The position numbers and the translations under genes were made by a program. Positions 21,265 through 37,239 of a stretch of DNA of 64,000 nucleotides are shown one piece after another. Under the pieces are notes generated by a model. The model saw only the letters and a list, made by a program, of their open reading frames with translations. It had not been told where the DNA came from and ran no database searches. Source of the DNA: Doryteuthis pealeii (Eukaryota; Mollusca; Cephalopoda; Myopsida; Loliginidae); NCBI GenBank assembly GCA_023376005.1, contig CM042150.1:70376584-70440583 (forward strand), read 5' to 3'. Each line of letters opens with the position of its first letter. Position 1 is the first letter of the stretch.

Positions 21265-24200
21265 AAAATTGCTAAAGGTGTACTTATTTATGGAATATAT
21301 AAATTAAAAAGGCACAACGTAAATGAAAAAAAGTTGATGGATTCAGATAACAAATAAATATTTGTGCACAAAATAAATTTATTGGTTAATGCCATTTTTT
21401 AATGTTCAGAATACACAAATTGGTACAGTAATGAAATAAGTGATTTTCTAATGTTCCAAAGATATCTAATGATACAAATTTGAAAACTGAAAAATTTTCT
21501 TGAGGAGGAGGAGGAAGTGGAGATTCAGTTAAGCTAGCAGGCAGATATTAGGATTAAGGCAGGATTGTCAGTTGATAAGGCAGGAATGATAGTTGAAGCA
21601 CTAGAAAAAAAGGGATGGCGAAAAGAAAATATTCATATTCCTAAATGACTGGATTAACCGTTATGGCTTTCTTGCATTGTAGAATATTCATCTTAGTTAA
21701 AGATTACGAGATATATATATATATGAAAAAAAAAAAAAAAAAAATCCTATTAATCAAGATTACATATATACAATTAAATTGTTACTTTTTCTTATAAAAT
21801 TGATTTATAAGAGCTTGTTATGTAGATTGAAATCTGATTTTGTTTTCCTAAGACAGAAATACTAATAAAGCTGTCTTTAATCAATTCTTTTATTCAAATA
21901 TATTTTATTAATCAGCAAGCCCCCAAAATATATTGTCTGCAATATAGTTAAAGTATAAAGCTGAACCTGAAAAGAAAGGAATAACAAACTGAGAAAAGAA
22001 TGGATACTCTTTGGAATTACAACATATATTAACTAAATGTCTAAAACTAAGATGTAGGTAAATATACAGCCAAAGTTCAGCTTATGGCCATTTTCCTTAC
22101 AAGACTAAAGTAACTACTAATTTACCACAATGACAATATTTAAAACAATTAGGTTGAAGAATTTTCACAAATGCACTGATCATATCAAATTTTAGATTAG
22201 CAAGACAAATTTTTTAAAAAATTATTCAATGCTTAAGATTTTAAAGATTATATATACACACACACATGGACCAAGAATTGCATTAGAACTAAAGATTAAA
22301 ATTATAAATGGCCAAGGTCACATTAGAAGGACAAACCCAATTATCTTAATCAAAACCAAAATTTCTTTTAGCTAATCAATTTAAGATTATTCATTCAATT
22401 CTAAAGAAGCCACCAGAATAGAAGTAATCAAGAAATTAAGTCTAAAAAAGGTGGACATCTTGACAAACTTTCAACACCAAAGAATGATGTAAGTATGTAA
22501 AACTACCTAATCATACATGTCTAAAGATACAATACTAAGTGAATTAGTCCTAACAGTAAGCAGCCACATGTAAAATGAATAGAATTGAGTCAAGCTTTGA
22601 ACAAATAACATGTCATTAACTTAACCAAGGCTGGAATAAAGTAAATTTTTTTTTGTTTTTTTACTGTTTCAGCACAACTCCCCAACTCCACTGACCTGTT
22701 TTTCTTCAAAAAGAAAAAGAAGAATGATTACACAAGTTAAATGGCTGTCAAATTAGATTTTAAAAAGCTGAACAGATAATACAAGGGGGAGCGAGAGTGA
22801 AAAAGGAAAACAAAAACACTTTTAGTTAAACTTTCCTAAAACCTTGGAAGAAAGAGTCACTTCTCCAGCAAAAGTTTTACAGTTAATTTGTAAAGAGTTA
22901 GTCGATTCATTCATAACACCAACTTCAAAACAAAACATGCATTTCCTTCAGTCAGTGAATTTTAAAAATAGAATGTTATATATAAAGACAGGTCTTTTTC
23001 AGACTATCCATATTACCAAAATGCTTGATATTTTAATTGGAAACCTTTAATGTTTCAGTTTTCATGTAAAAAATTTAGATACAAAATGAATATAAAAATT
23101 AAGGATAAATCTAACCAACTTGGCCTATACTAAGAACTATGCTAGCACAATTTTTGATAAATATTAAATGCCATTGTAATGAATTGTAATTGGATTAATG
23201 AAATAGAAAAATAAGGATGATATCTTAATCAGCTCACTTTTTACATGTACAGTATCATTGAAGGATGCACAAAAAAAAGTTGATCTAAAAATAAAAACTT
23301 TCAGATTATATTCAAATTTATATAATTTATATTTTAAAAAGTCTATTAAAAGTATTAAGTAAATTATCCACTTCCAAGATATAAACAATAATTTAGCAAG
23401 ATTAGTTTAATTAAGACACCCAGTGAAAATTGAACTTACACTAAGTGTAAATGAAACTTATTGTTCATTAGTTATGCATTTAAAAATCTATGAATTTATG
23501 TTAAAGTTTACTTTGCTGCTATATTTTAAATTGAGAATATCAAAAACAAGATAGCATGGAGATGGAGATGGAGAGAGAGATAGATAGATAGAAAATTCAC
23601 AATTTGCCCAAATTCAGACTTTTCTTTAAACTAGTACTAAAATGTCATCAGGTCACTCGTCATAAAGAGGGAAATCCAATAATCCTTTCTTGAAAAGATT
23701 TAAGATTCAATATTGTCATTTTTTTTCTGCAGATCATACAAACATTTAGTTTTCTATAGCTTGTAGCAGTTAAAAAAATTAAGTCACTGTTTTTTCCCCT
23801 CCTTTAATTATTCCTAAATCAATATGGCTGCATTTAATTATCAAAATCCACTAGCTGATAAGGAAGAAATTTACATTTCTTATCCAAACTAGTAATACTT
23901 TGATTTATGTGGTTTTGGCAAGAGACCCTCCTGTTGCTATTGTCAATCTAAATTAACAATAGCTTCGAAAAAAATGTCAAAATTCAAAAGGGAGGGTCAG
24001 GGACGGGGTAAAGAGAAAAAAAATCTTGGACAGTTATGAAGGATTTAAAAATAAAGGAATTAAAAAAATAAAATAGTAAACTATTAAAACAAAAGATATC
24101 AGATCATAAGCATTCCCCATTTTCCCGAACTTTATCTCTTGGCTTCCTGCACAGCATGACACAGCACTTCATTCTCAATCCAATTATCTTATAGATAATA

Positions 24201-24650
24201 CTGCAGGATTAATACTGTTTAAATATTAAAGTAAAAATAATATGCGGTTTTTAAACAAATTTGTCTTCATACTTAAAATATTCATTTTTTGAAATTCTTT
24301 GCAGGAAGAATAATTTAAAAAAATTTTATTTTACATACAAACACAAGCAAAGATGATCTAAAAGAATGATTTCATTTTTTAAAAACATAAATGGTTAATT
24401 TAATTTACAACCAAAGAATGAAGCTCTAGAAAAATAAAATCTGAACAGATATTAAGAGAAATTAATAATTTATTACTACTTTTCCTGTGATTAGATAAAG
24501 TGACAGTAAGTAGAATTCAGCAAATTTTAAGCATGGTTATTAACTCAGTTTTTCTTGGTGAGATTTGCAGAAATCCTGGAGTTTGTATACCATTTTTCTC
24601 TTAGAAAATAAACCAAATAAGATACTTGGCTTGTGTCAGTTTTTCTTAAA
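18617..24650. other. Intergenic AT-rich DNA
   Basis: No gene is supported. It contains TA repeats near 19764-19789, 21197-21261 and 21712-21724, an A19 run at 21726-21744, and a GAGATG/GATA patch near 23560-23592. Short open frames in these tracts are simple-sequence artefacts. Confidence 0.5.
21197..21261. repeat. (TA)n microsatellite
   Basis: About 32 uninterrupted TA units. Confidence 0.9.
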
Positions 24651-24663
24651 AGCATCTGAATGG

Positions 24664-24708
24664 AAGAAAGAAAGAAAGAAAAAGAAAAAGAAAAAGAAAA
24701 AGAAAAAG

Positions 24709-24739
<31 letters not shown>
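24664..24739 (+). repeat. (AAAG)n/(AAAAAG)n/(GA)n purine tract
   Basis: A compound all-purine tract on the plus strand, moving from GAAA units to AAAAAG units to GA dinucleotides. Confidence 0.9.
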
Positions 24740-26731
<1,992 letters not shown>

Positions 26732-27015
26732 GACTTATAACATTTACCAAAATTACTTCAGTTCAAGTTGAAAGCACAGAGTAATATTACTGAGAAAAAA
26801 TTCCTTGACCCATTTGTTTTTGTTTTTAGAGTAAGAGACTGGGATTGGGGTTGTAGGAGCAAAAAGCATTTTCTTTGAGGATCTCACATGCTATAAGTGG
26901 TAACTGGCCCATTTGACCGACTGATCCCAAAGGAATTATTAAATTCATATCTTAATATGCATTCAAGGTTTCCTTGTTTACAGTACTTGAAGCCAGGAAT
27001 ACAGACACTTGGTCA

Positions 27016-30000
27016 TTAGAACTCCAACCTATAAGCAGAGCAGCTGGTCTCATGATCCTGCAATTGAATTGTGCAGCGACTGGCAGATGGTGCCACATCA
27101 ATCTTCAAATCGGTAAGCTCATCTTTATGCAAACCCATCCAGTGCCTTAATGTTTCATTATCATATGTTGGAATAACTGTAACTTCTAGATTCTTATCCT
27201 CCCATGTCTGCTTGGCTTCCAAAAGAGCATTCAAGATTTGTGGGTTAGGAGAGAGGGCGCTAAGAACATAATAGCGTGCACGGATCCTCTTGAAAAATTC
27301 AATATCACTGTATGTAGGGTCTCCATGATTGGGGATGTAGGTAAGGTCAACATAGAATGTGGTATGTGGAGGCAGAGAAGGAGCAGCTTTCGAGGCAGGG
27401 GAGGCACGGCTTCCTGTAGTTGTTGACGGACGTTTAGCAGATGACAGTTTGGATTTGGCATCAGTTTTCAATGCACTGTTTGTGGTCTTTGTTTCCAATT
27501 TAGCAGAAGCAGCTGAGGAAGGCCTTGTCTTTGTCAATGGCTTCTTCTCAGTGTGGGAGGATTTAGATTTGTCTAAGAGGCTGGTTGTGGAACGAGGTTT
27601 ACTTTTCATGTCAGCATCTCCATTTGACAACTTCTTCTCTGGTCTCTCAGTCTTCACTAATCCAGCTTTGCGGTCAAGAGCAGGTTTGGGAGATCTTCCT
27701 AATGTGGAGGTTGGTTTCCTAGTTTCTGTTTTTTTGGTATCTGCCATTTTCTTATCAGTTCTGGCACTAGGAGATTTGGATGTGGGTTTTTTGGTAGCTA
27801 CTCCATTGGATTTCTTTACTTCTGGCGGCAAGGGTGGTGGTGAAGGCAAATTCATTGGTTTACCCCATTCCTCAGTTGGGTCAAACGCCTTATCATCAAA
27901 AGCTCCACCTGAGTGACCTTCTCTAAATCCAGATTCATATTCCTGTGATTGTCCAGGTGCATCATGGCTTTCATCATCTCCAGAGAAGTTGTTTGCCCCT
28001 TGTTGACCAAAAGGATCAAAATTTTGATTACCACTTGGATCAAAAGGTGGGGCAAGAGGTGACAAGTTGCTTGTGGTACTCCAAGCTGGGTGAGGTGTTG
28101 ATGGGTCAAACTGTTTATCTGCATCACTGGCTTCCTGTGGAGAACCACCAAAAGTTTCATCAATATCTTTTTCATCTTCTGGGGTACCGCCATCAATGGA
28201 ATCTGTATCATCTCTTTCATCTGCTGATTTGTCTCCTGGTTGGGGGGTCTCATCTTTTTCAAAGGCTGCTGGGAGAGAAGATGCAGTATGAGATTCTGAA
28301 TCCATATCATCTTCACTCATATTTGCTTTACCAGGCATATCCTGATCACATTGCATGTTCACCTGCTGTTCAGGTTCATTCCAGGCCATCTGGGGTTCAT
28401 CTCCTTCAGGTTGAGAAGCTACTTCTTCAGAATCCTCATCTTCTTCATCATAAATACCATGATCCTCATTCTGATTCTTTATCATATCCTCAGCATTTTC
28501 CTTCTCTGTTTGTTCATCCAATGCAGTACCACTGTCAGAATGATGCATATCAAAGTTGTGAGCATCATCAACATCTGGACCAGTGTTCTCCTTATTTTCA
28601 TCCTCATGAGCAGCATGCTGTTCCTCATTTGGTTTGTAGTCTCTCTCATCTTGTTCATCAAAACCTTCAGGGCTGGAACGTTCTTGTTCTTCATCATGCT
28701 TAGGTGCATCATCTTCAACTGGTTCGGGACTCTCTTCCTCTTCTGGGGACTCTCTCTCCATTTCTTCTGGGGACTCTCTCTCTTCTGGTTGATAATCTGA
28801 TGACCTCTCTGAATCTGGAGAGAATTCTTTGGTTTCTTGCTGACCCTCAAAATCTTCCTGGGATGAACTTTCATGCATTCTATTTTCCATTTCTGCACAT
28901 TCTTGTTGCAGTTGTTCAAAAGCTTCAGCTGAAGGGACACTTTGCTCCATCAGGTTACCATACACAGAATTGGTCATTTCTGCATTAGGTGAAAAGTCCC
29001 TGTTGTGCATATTTTGCTCAAATCCATCCTCAGGCATATCATTTGTTTCATGCCCATAGCCCATTGAAGGACAGGTTTCCTCTTTGTTCATATGTTCAAA
29101 AGTATCAGGTGATGGAGATTCATCTGGCATGCTCTCAACTGTATCAACTTTCTCAGTTACCAAAGGTTCTTCCCTTGAAAAGCCATGCGTAGGAGGCATT
29201 CCCATTGAATTTAATTTGCCACCAAATTCATGAGTTGGCATGTCATATTGCAAAGGTTGACTTCCCATGATCAGGTCAGGTTCTGGCAAGGATTCTGGTT
29301 GAACCTCTTCATCATATTCCTCAAATCCTTTATCATCAGAACTAGAGGAGACCAGCTTATCAGCTTCTACAGCATCATCTGATCGCTCTCTTTGTACCAT
29401 CATATCATCATCATAAATGCCCATGTCTTCCATTTCTTTATGATTGAGTCCACTATTGAGTTGATCTTCTTCTGGTTGTCTAGCTGTATCATGCTCAACA
29501 TGGCTAGGATCAGGTAGAGGATCTGGTGATTGATTGTTCATGAAGCAAGCAGGATCCGAGGCCAACAACTGCTCCGATTCAGCCTTCATTGATGAATGTC
29601 CAATAAGATCAAGCAAAGTGTCAGACGCTGGAGCTGTGTGTTGCTGTTGCTGCTGCAGCTGTTGCTCAGGTGCAGATCCAAAGTCTACTAGAAGATTGTT
29701 ATCCTTCTGCACCAAGTCTGGTGGTGATTCCTTCATTACTGGTGCTGGTTCAGGAACAGCAGCAGAAATTGGTGCTTTAGAAGAGAAGGGTGGCACTTCA
29801 GTCGGAGGAGAGATTTTGGGAGAACTGGATACAGCAGATTTAGGCTTGTCTCCTTTCTCTTTAGTCTTGCTTGCCTTCTTGTTGTTAGTATCCTCCTTTG
29901 ACACCTTGTTTGTCCTCGGTGCCGGTGCTTTGGACTTCAGATCCACCTTACTCTCACGCTTAATGGGTTCAGTTTTGGCAGCTATGGGTTTTGAAGTTCT

Positions 30001-31274
30001 CGAGGTGGCTGATGCTTTTGAGGGCACAGATTTTTTAAGAGTAGCTTTTGGAGCATTCAGCTCTTTATCACAGCACTTAGGGACCTTGAGGACATTAAGT
30101 GTTTTGAGTTTTTCCAGTCCTTCAATGATTTTGTGTTGTGGAGCATTTCCAGGGAAGAAAATACGAGTTATGTTTTCAGTCTGATCTGCTGGTCTCCAGA
30201 TAAGAAGAGTACAAATGGACAGTATGTTAGGCAGAGTGAACTGAGGAGAGTTACTATGCTGTATAGATTGCTTGCTCCACTGCTGATAGAACTCCTTCAA
30301 TTCTTTACTGTCCTGAACTGGGTTTAGGATGTACATATCCAGGGAACCATGTCCTACTTTGTGATATAGGTTTACTGGTTCGATTGTCGTTGCAGTTGCT
30401 GATCTGTAGCAGGGATTTGGAGATTGTCCCAGTGAACGGACATTATCAATTATTTTATCCCCCTCAGCAGCAAGATTTACAAGCAAGCTGTTTGGCTTTC
30501 CTTCAGTTTCTACTTCATCCTGTGAATTACGACTTCCTTTGTAAGCATTGAAATACACATGACCAATTTCAGGATGAACATTTTCAATGCTTTTACGCTG
30601 CAATACGGAGTTCATGCCAAAAATGTTATCAATTCCAAGATGTGTCAGCAGCATAGCATCAATGCGATCTAGATGTCTGGTGAAATCCCAGAAGCAAGCT
30701 TTCTTATTGTAGCCACCATTGACTAGAAGATTGAAACCACTGATCCCAAATAAAGCTGAATCTCCCTGGCAGCCAGGGAACACATACAGGGTGGGTTTAC
30801 TGAATCTTATATTACCAACAACATCAGATGATCTAAGCATTTCTTTAAGTGACCTAATCTTTACATAGTTGCACAAGTATGTATTAAACTGCATCACTCC
30901 ACTCAAGTTGGATAGTTTATCTTCTGGATTCAAGTTCATTTGCAAAACCTTGGTTCCTATACGAGAGAGACTGGCATTGTTCCAATCCCCAGTAGCAAAA
31001 CAGTGTATGTTTAAAATTGCTTCTTCCTGTTGCTTGAGAGCATTCTCAACATCAGGATCTTTAAAAGTGGCAGCAAAATCCCCAAAAGTGAAAGTATCGT
31101 CTTGTAAGATCCATTCTCCAGTACCCTGCAGGGCATGGCCAGCATAAATCAGGTGATGGTATTTGACAGGAGCTCCAAGGAAGTTCTTCAATGCTCTCTT
31201 CACGGTAGTTGTTTGAGGGGCTATTAAGACTTCAATACTCAGTGTACCTGTGCAGCAACTCATCACCCGCTCAC
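27016..31274 (-). CDS. Microtubule-associated protein 1 (MAP1/futsch) homologue, giant terminal exon
   Basis: It encodes about 1,419 residues and the stop of a MAP1-family protein, a neuronal microtubule- and actin-binding cytoskeletal protein cleaved into heavy and light chains in known members. The N-terminal 400 residues carry the family domain: VFPGCQGDSALFGISGFNLL, VNGGYNKKACFWDFTRHLDR, and AMLLTHLGIDNI (a degenerate metallo-beta-lactamase-like fold). They end at IFFPGNAPQHKIIEGLEKLK. The middle is low complexity: Lys/Ser/Pro-rich, then strongly acidic with repeated ESPEE motifs, then a basic Lys/Ser/Thr stretch. The last 116 residues are the light-chain domain (FYVDLTYIPNHGDPTYSDIE, FFKRIRARYYVLSALSPNPQ, VTVIPTYDNETLRHWMG). 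The acceptor is a T-rich tract plus CAG ending at 31275. The interrupted Gly codon is completed by the exon at 43314-43412. Vertebrate MAP1B splits the 3' end over extra exons; here it is one exon. The gene symbol is left blank because the paralogue name is uncertain. Confidence 0.95.
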
Positions 31275-31341
31275 CTGAAAGAAAAAAAATTGAAAATATA
31301 ACAAACATATTAATAATAAAAAAAAATAAAATGAAATTGAA

Positions 31342-31344
<3 letters not shown>

Positions 31345-31399
<55 letters not shown>
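31345..31399. repeat. (TA)n microsatellite
   Basis: About 27 TA units, starting about 70 bp upstream of the MAP1 terminal-exon acceptor on the minus strand. Confidence 0.9.
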
Positions 31400-31403
<4 letters not shown>

Positions 31404-32331
31404 CTGCTAAATCTTATTTTTGTTCATTTATGAAAAGAAAAATTATTTGGTATTAAATGACTTATCAGTGTCAAAATAGTATTACCATATATACCTATGT
31501 AATGTTCAACCTTTGTTTGGGGAAGAAAATAAAAATTTAAAAAAAAAAAAGCAAAAAAAAAAGCATCGTTTTATCATAAGTCTGGTTTTTTAAAAGTTAC
31601 AAGTAGTAGATTTAGCAGATAATTTGAATTTTTGTAGTTTAAACTAGTTTTCCAAGTTTAAGTAAGGAAATTTTGATCAATAGTATAGACACTTCCACCC
31701 CATCCATAAAAGAACAACCCTGTACAGATATATAACCAGGTAAAGTAGTTATTCTAGTAAATTATTTAATAATTACTAAAAATAAATGGAATGATTAGTT
31801 TCAATCATACAATACTAAACCTTTTCAACCAATCTAGGAGTTCGAAAGATGATCCGTTAAAGGAGAAAAAAATTTTTTGATTACTTATTTAACTATAGAC
31901 AGTTAAGCTTAGTACCACTGATAGAGACAAAACCTATATAATAAAAATGAGGAGGTTCAAGTGTAACAGACTTGTTTTTATAGTATTTTATCTATTATTA
32001 GTGTCACCTAGAGCAGCGTCTGTAAATAGCAAGAAAATGAGGAAAATAAGATAATATTTGACACTTAAGCTATACAATCTTTGAACCTTTTCATTTCAAT
32101 GATTTATCTTCTAAATCTTCAGATGAGAAAATACAAAATAATTTTTTTTTTGTTGATAATCATAGTTATATACATCTAATGATAATACAAATGAAAAATT
32201 TAAATATATTTAAGATATAGAAAATAAACAGAAAAATATAGAAAATAAGTTGTAAACTCAATACACCACAGATTTACATTTTATAAAGACTGGAATGAGA
32301 CAAACGAATTTCAATTTTATCACAATCAAAA

Positions 32332-32362
32332 TTTGTAGAAGAGTGGTAGTGGTACTATCTAA
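32332..32362 (-). repeat. SINE family 1 short fragment
   Basis: TAGAAGAGTGGTAGTGGTAC matches the same words in the SINE copy at 33325-33350. Confidence 0.4.
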
Positions 32363-33278
32363 ATGAAATCATCAATTGAATTTTTGTTTACTTTAATTAT
32401 TGAAAACAAAATAGGATTATGACTGAATTTTTTTTTTAAAGCCAATAAAAATCAGGTAATAAATTTTGAAATATTAAAAATCCATTAAGACATCAATTAA
32501 AATGTTTTTTAAAATGAGAAATACATCAACAATTCATTTTGCAATTTGTTTATAATTTCAACAGCATTTATAAATTACAAAAAAAAAAGAAAAAAAAAAG
32601 CTCACAAATACAAAACAAGAACGGTTGTCTCAGTAAAATTTCTGTCTTGCATGAAAACAAATTTGAAAGAAATTAAATGCAACGTTACTTTTTATCTTTT
32701 CAAGAACACTATGCGTACATCAATAAACATTTAAATTCTAAAAGTATCATTGTTATATTCTATTTAGCAAACTTTGAAGAAAAATGCTGGTATTCTGTTT
32801 GCCTAAGTCCTACTGCTCACACAAAAACTAATCCATTAAAAATAATTTTTAAATTCTATATTTAAGATTCCAATAACATAATAGCTTACAAGTATTTTAT
32901 GAAAGTATAGATATTCCAAGGAAAATCTCTTGCCAATATAATCAACTGTCTATAATTTTAGTGAAAAAAATAATTGACAAGTAAACAAGGAATTGCTGTA
33001 TCGTTTTTTTTTAGGCAAACCCTGGACTGGATTTCCAAAATTTTAACATAACTAAATTGGCTTGTCCAGTCAAAAATTAAGTACATAAAACAACACACTA
33101 GACTAAGTACATTAGAATTAATATTATTGAATACGTATTACAATATCCAGATTATAGAACAAATTTGATAAAATATACTTTGATAATAACCCTTAAGAAC
33201 AAAGGAATCAATGTTTTTACTATCATATTGCCATATTTGTAGGTTTATTTTTCAGCCATTCAAATGAACTTTTAACTT

Positions 33279-33470
33279 GATGGCATATCAACCCTTGTGG
33301 GTTATTTAATGCCAAGGCCATCTTTGTAGAAGAGTGGTAGTGGTACTATTTAACCCATAGCTGGGAGATGAGGAGAGTTCATACCTTTCCCCAAGGGGAA
33401 TAGTTCAAAAGTGAATGGAGCTTGAACCCACTTACTATATTGCAGTGCCGCCTCAAAGTTACTTTTATGT
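33279..33470 (-). repeat. SINE family 1 copy (minus)
   Basis: On the minus strand this matches the 58.5-kb copy over the body and tail. Shared blocks read on the plus strand are GGCATATCAACCCTTGTGGG, TTTAACCCATAGCTGG and ATACCTTTCCCCAAGGGG. It is bounded on the left by the ATGGCATATCAAC tail. Confidence 0.65.
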
Positions 33471-33848
33471 TTGCTTTGTACAATTTGATCCTTTTAAAAC
33501 TGATTTTTTTTCCACTATTATATCAAGATTGATAACAGTAAACTGAAAATGATATCCAAGTGTAAAATAATTGAAACAGTTGCCAAGACAACCACTTTTC
33601 AATATAAAATACTGAATGGATACAAAGTTAGAAAAAAAAAAAAAAAATAAAATAAAATAAATTGTGCAGTGTGTGCTGGAGATGGATAATTAAAAAGAAA
33701 GCACATTCTGAAAACCGTAATACTTTTTTTCCAGAAGGGGGAAAAGAAATTAAAATAAAAGCTACAGATAAATTCCAGTAAATTCACTGAAGGAAAAAAA
33801 AAAAAAATTAAAGATTATATAAATGCGATTAATTGAGCCTAGAGTACC

Positions 33849-33883
<35 letters not shown>

Positions 33884-36413
33884 AGTATACAATCTATTTG
33901 GGGTGTTAGACCAAGTAAATTCTCCTTCATTGCATCTCAGAAAAATGGGAGTTACTTGGTTGTGCTAGCAGCAAAAACGGTGATCCCTGATCTGACAAAC
34001 ACCTATGATGATGGATTGCCATTTATAAGATTAAACTACCTTATAGCTGTAAAGGAATGGGGAGAAATGAATTCATGCCTATCTTAAAGATTTCAGTGCA
34101 AAGAGAATACAAAGTCTTAGTTTGAATTGTTCACCAATGCCATTCTTTGCAGCACCCACCTCTCCAATTAGCTAAGAATGAGATGCAAAAATTTATGATT
34201 TTTCAACTTTTTTTTGCTGGAAATTATAAATTCCAGTGTAACACTTCAATTAATCACAATATGATTTAATTTCAAATTTAACTGTTGATTTTCTTTGTAA
34301 ATATCTAGTTTTGCTTATTTCAAGATCTAATCTTAAAGTAAGCCGTAGGATTAAAAAAACTAAAATGGTTTCATAAGATACATGTGCTGATGCAAATATA
34401 AAAGGATCAAATTTTGATCCCTTTCAAATTTGTTTACAAGTTTCTTAACATTAATTCTAACTGAACATTTGTATTTAGTGTATGTTATAATTAGATATTT
34501 TAAAACCATAAAAGTAGTAGCACTAAAGCTCGTTGGACCCCCTACCCACTCCTAGACAGAAAGTACATATGTAAAGAAAAAATAAATAAAGGAACAAAAT
34601 AATAAAGGCATGGAAAAACAGTGGTGGATAAAATTTGTGCAGGTAGACAACACAAGATGAATGAGCTTTTAGAATGGATACAAGAGAAAGGCTGTACACA
34701 ATTGCTGATAACAATTAGCTTAGATGAAAGAAGGGAGCAACACTGAATAGGACTTCCAACAGAATCTTTATATTTTTTTATAAGATAACATGCAACCAAT
34801 TATATATATATAAAAAAAAAAAAAAAAAAAAAAATAAAAAAATCATCTGGCAGACAAATTCACTAAACAAAAGTATAAAAAGGAAATTAGTGGGTTAAGG
34901 AAAAAAAAAAAACTAACAAGGGAAAAGAAAAAGAGTTTGCGGATAATATCCAAAATTATCCACTCTCAGCATGCAAGGAAAATGAGAAAAAAAAGATGGT
35001 AGCTTACTAAGCTTACCTGATTTTAGTGGTCCAAAAGAGTTGACTGTTAAGTAAGGAAAACAAAGTTCTACATGTTCAATATTTGAAATAAAAAAATAAA
35101 TTAACCAATAAGGAATACAGAAATGAATTGAAGGTGGAGAGAACATGAGAAATTAGTTGGCGAATTCAAATCATTCCATAAAAAGGTTAGCATTAAGTAT
35201 TTGAAATAAAAAAAAAAAAACATGCAAGAATATTTTCCACTGCATTGAACTCTATTGTTCAATATCAAATAGAGTTGGTTAATGATATGCAACTAAATAT
35301 GCTCCCTTCCACCATAGGTATCTGTTTAATGTTACTTAACTAATTGTGAAGTACATTTTGAACCAACATATTGGCTAAGAAAAAATGTCCACCCCCCTCC
35401 CACAACAAAAATACTGAAATATCACCACTTCAGTATGGAATACTGTGTGACCATAAATATATTCAAAGTAATGTTGAAGAAGGTGGGGTGAGGGGTGCTA
35501 TATTCAAGTGAGAATTTTTAGACAAACCGAAATTAACAAGTTATTACACATTTATTAAAATTATTATCTATCACATAATAGTTGATATATTTCATATGGA
35601 AAATTTATAGCAAATGTTATAGGGTATAGCTAGTAGTCATTTTGATTAGTTTTTAATTTTATTTTTGGTTGATAAATAAAGTATAAATTCTTTTTTTTTT
35701 TTTAATGTAATGTATATAAAATTTTGATAGAGCTCATTGAAAAAAGGAAAATGTTTTAAATTTTAAAACTTTATTCAACGGTTACCGAGTAATTCAGATT
35801 TGTCACCTCTACCAAATTAGGAATTTGCTCTACAACTAAAAATAGGAAGCAAACAGGATTTCAGAAACCCCCAAAATACTTTCATAAATAAGATTAATTT
35901 TCTCTACTATAACAAGATGAATTTATGAAAATTCACATACCCATACAAACAGAGAGAGTAAAAATGTGTCATTTTGACAGATTTTGATTTAAATTTCTAA
36001 GTTTTAAAGACTCTAAAGACTTTATTTTTTAAAAATCTCCCTCTTCATAATACAGCAAAAAGTATTATATCATTTCATTGACTTTCAGAATTCTGTTGAA
36101 TTTTAATTCATGGGTTAAAAAAGAAAGAAAAAAAAGTGAGATTTTATATACATATACAGAGAAATGAAATTTGCATAATTTTCTCATTTCTTTCAGAACA
36201 AAAAAAAACTCAAAAAGTACTTTTGAAAATTTTGTTTTATTATTTTTACAACCGTGTGATTTTTTAAAAGGTTTTATCACTTCTAGTTTAGATGAAATTG
36301 TTTATGTTTAAACATGAGAGTGATGTCACTTAGAGCAGTAGAATCAACTGCTACTTGATTTTACCCATTTTCAAAGCTGAATTCAAAAAGTTTTACGAAT
36401 TAAAATGGAAACC

Positions 36414-36530
36414 CCAGTATGCCAATCATGAAATAAAATTGTAAACAAGAAAAATGAAGATTTTTTTCATAAACAATTTTTTTTTTAATGTAGCAAATGT
36501 ACCTAAAATTAGACAGTAAGAATAACTAAA
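36414..36530 (+). repeat. Unclassified repeat block R4, copy 1
   Basis: It shares GAAATAAAATTGTAAAC, ATGAAGATTTTTTT and GTACCTAAAATTAGA with 41619-41738 in the same orientation and order. An A32 run follows it at 36541-36572. Confidence 0.6.
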
Positions 36531-36540
36531 AAAAACTTGG

Positions 36541-36574
<34 letters not shown>

Positions 36575-36734
36575 TTTGAAATAGTGTCAAGACACCAAAC
36601 ATCTTTACCTCATTTGAGAGTGTTGAATCTGAAAATGACCTTACTTTTTCTTGGTTAGTTTTTGCTGCACAGAAATGCCTTATTTAAAAAAAAAAAAAGT
36701 TCCCCCCACCCCCATTTGTTTTCTGTGTATATGA

Positions 36735-36896
36735 TTAGCATTCCCAGTTGATTTTTTTTATTTGAGGTTATTGTTGTTTAATCACATTAGTTATATAGAG
36801 CTGTGTCCATTGAATTATGTAAATATCCCCAGTGGTTCAAAAGTTATGAGAATTTAAAGCCCCGAAATTGGGGGTACAAATGTGGACATGATTTTG
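36735..36896 (+). repeat. Unclassified repeat block R5, copy 1
   Basis: It shares TTGAGGTTATTGTT, CAGTGGTTCAAAAGTTATGA and CCCGAAATTGGGGGTACAAA with 38841-39025. Copy 2 carries a short insertion near 38925. Confidence 0.7.
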
Positions 36897-37239
36897 TTTC
36901 AAAAATATGTCAAATAACGGACCATTAAAAAAAAAAAAATTCTGATATCCTGATGGAATCGTTCTCCTTGCTGCAATTATCTAGATGGCTATGTAAAAAA
37001 TGAACCTTAATAGTGCCTAAGTCCTGTAGACTTTTCAACAGCTTTCAAAAAGCAGCTTCAAAACAGAGATTTTAAATTGATGACACTAATGGAGCAATTT
37101 CAGATCAGGGTGTGATTAAATGTTCTTAATCCCACAGGGCAGATGTTTTGGTGAACCCATTTTCATGATGTTCATCATATACAATGAAATAGGTGCATTT
37201 GTGACCTGATTCAGGTTTGGAAAATAGAAAAAGAAAGAA

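Noticed and set aside
27359..30184. Several open frames of 140-250 codons on the plus strand opposite the MAP1 exon
   Set aside because: These are antisense shadows of the MAP1 coding exon with no family resemblance.
33833..34087. 84-codon open frame starting in an A30 run
   Set aside because: The first half is poly-lysine from the A run, the rest has no recognisable family, and there are no convincing splice sites.
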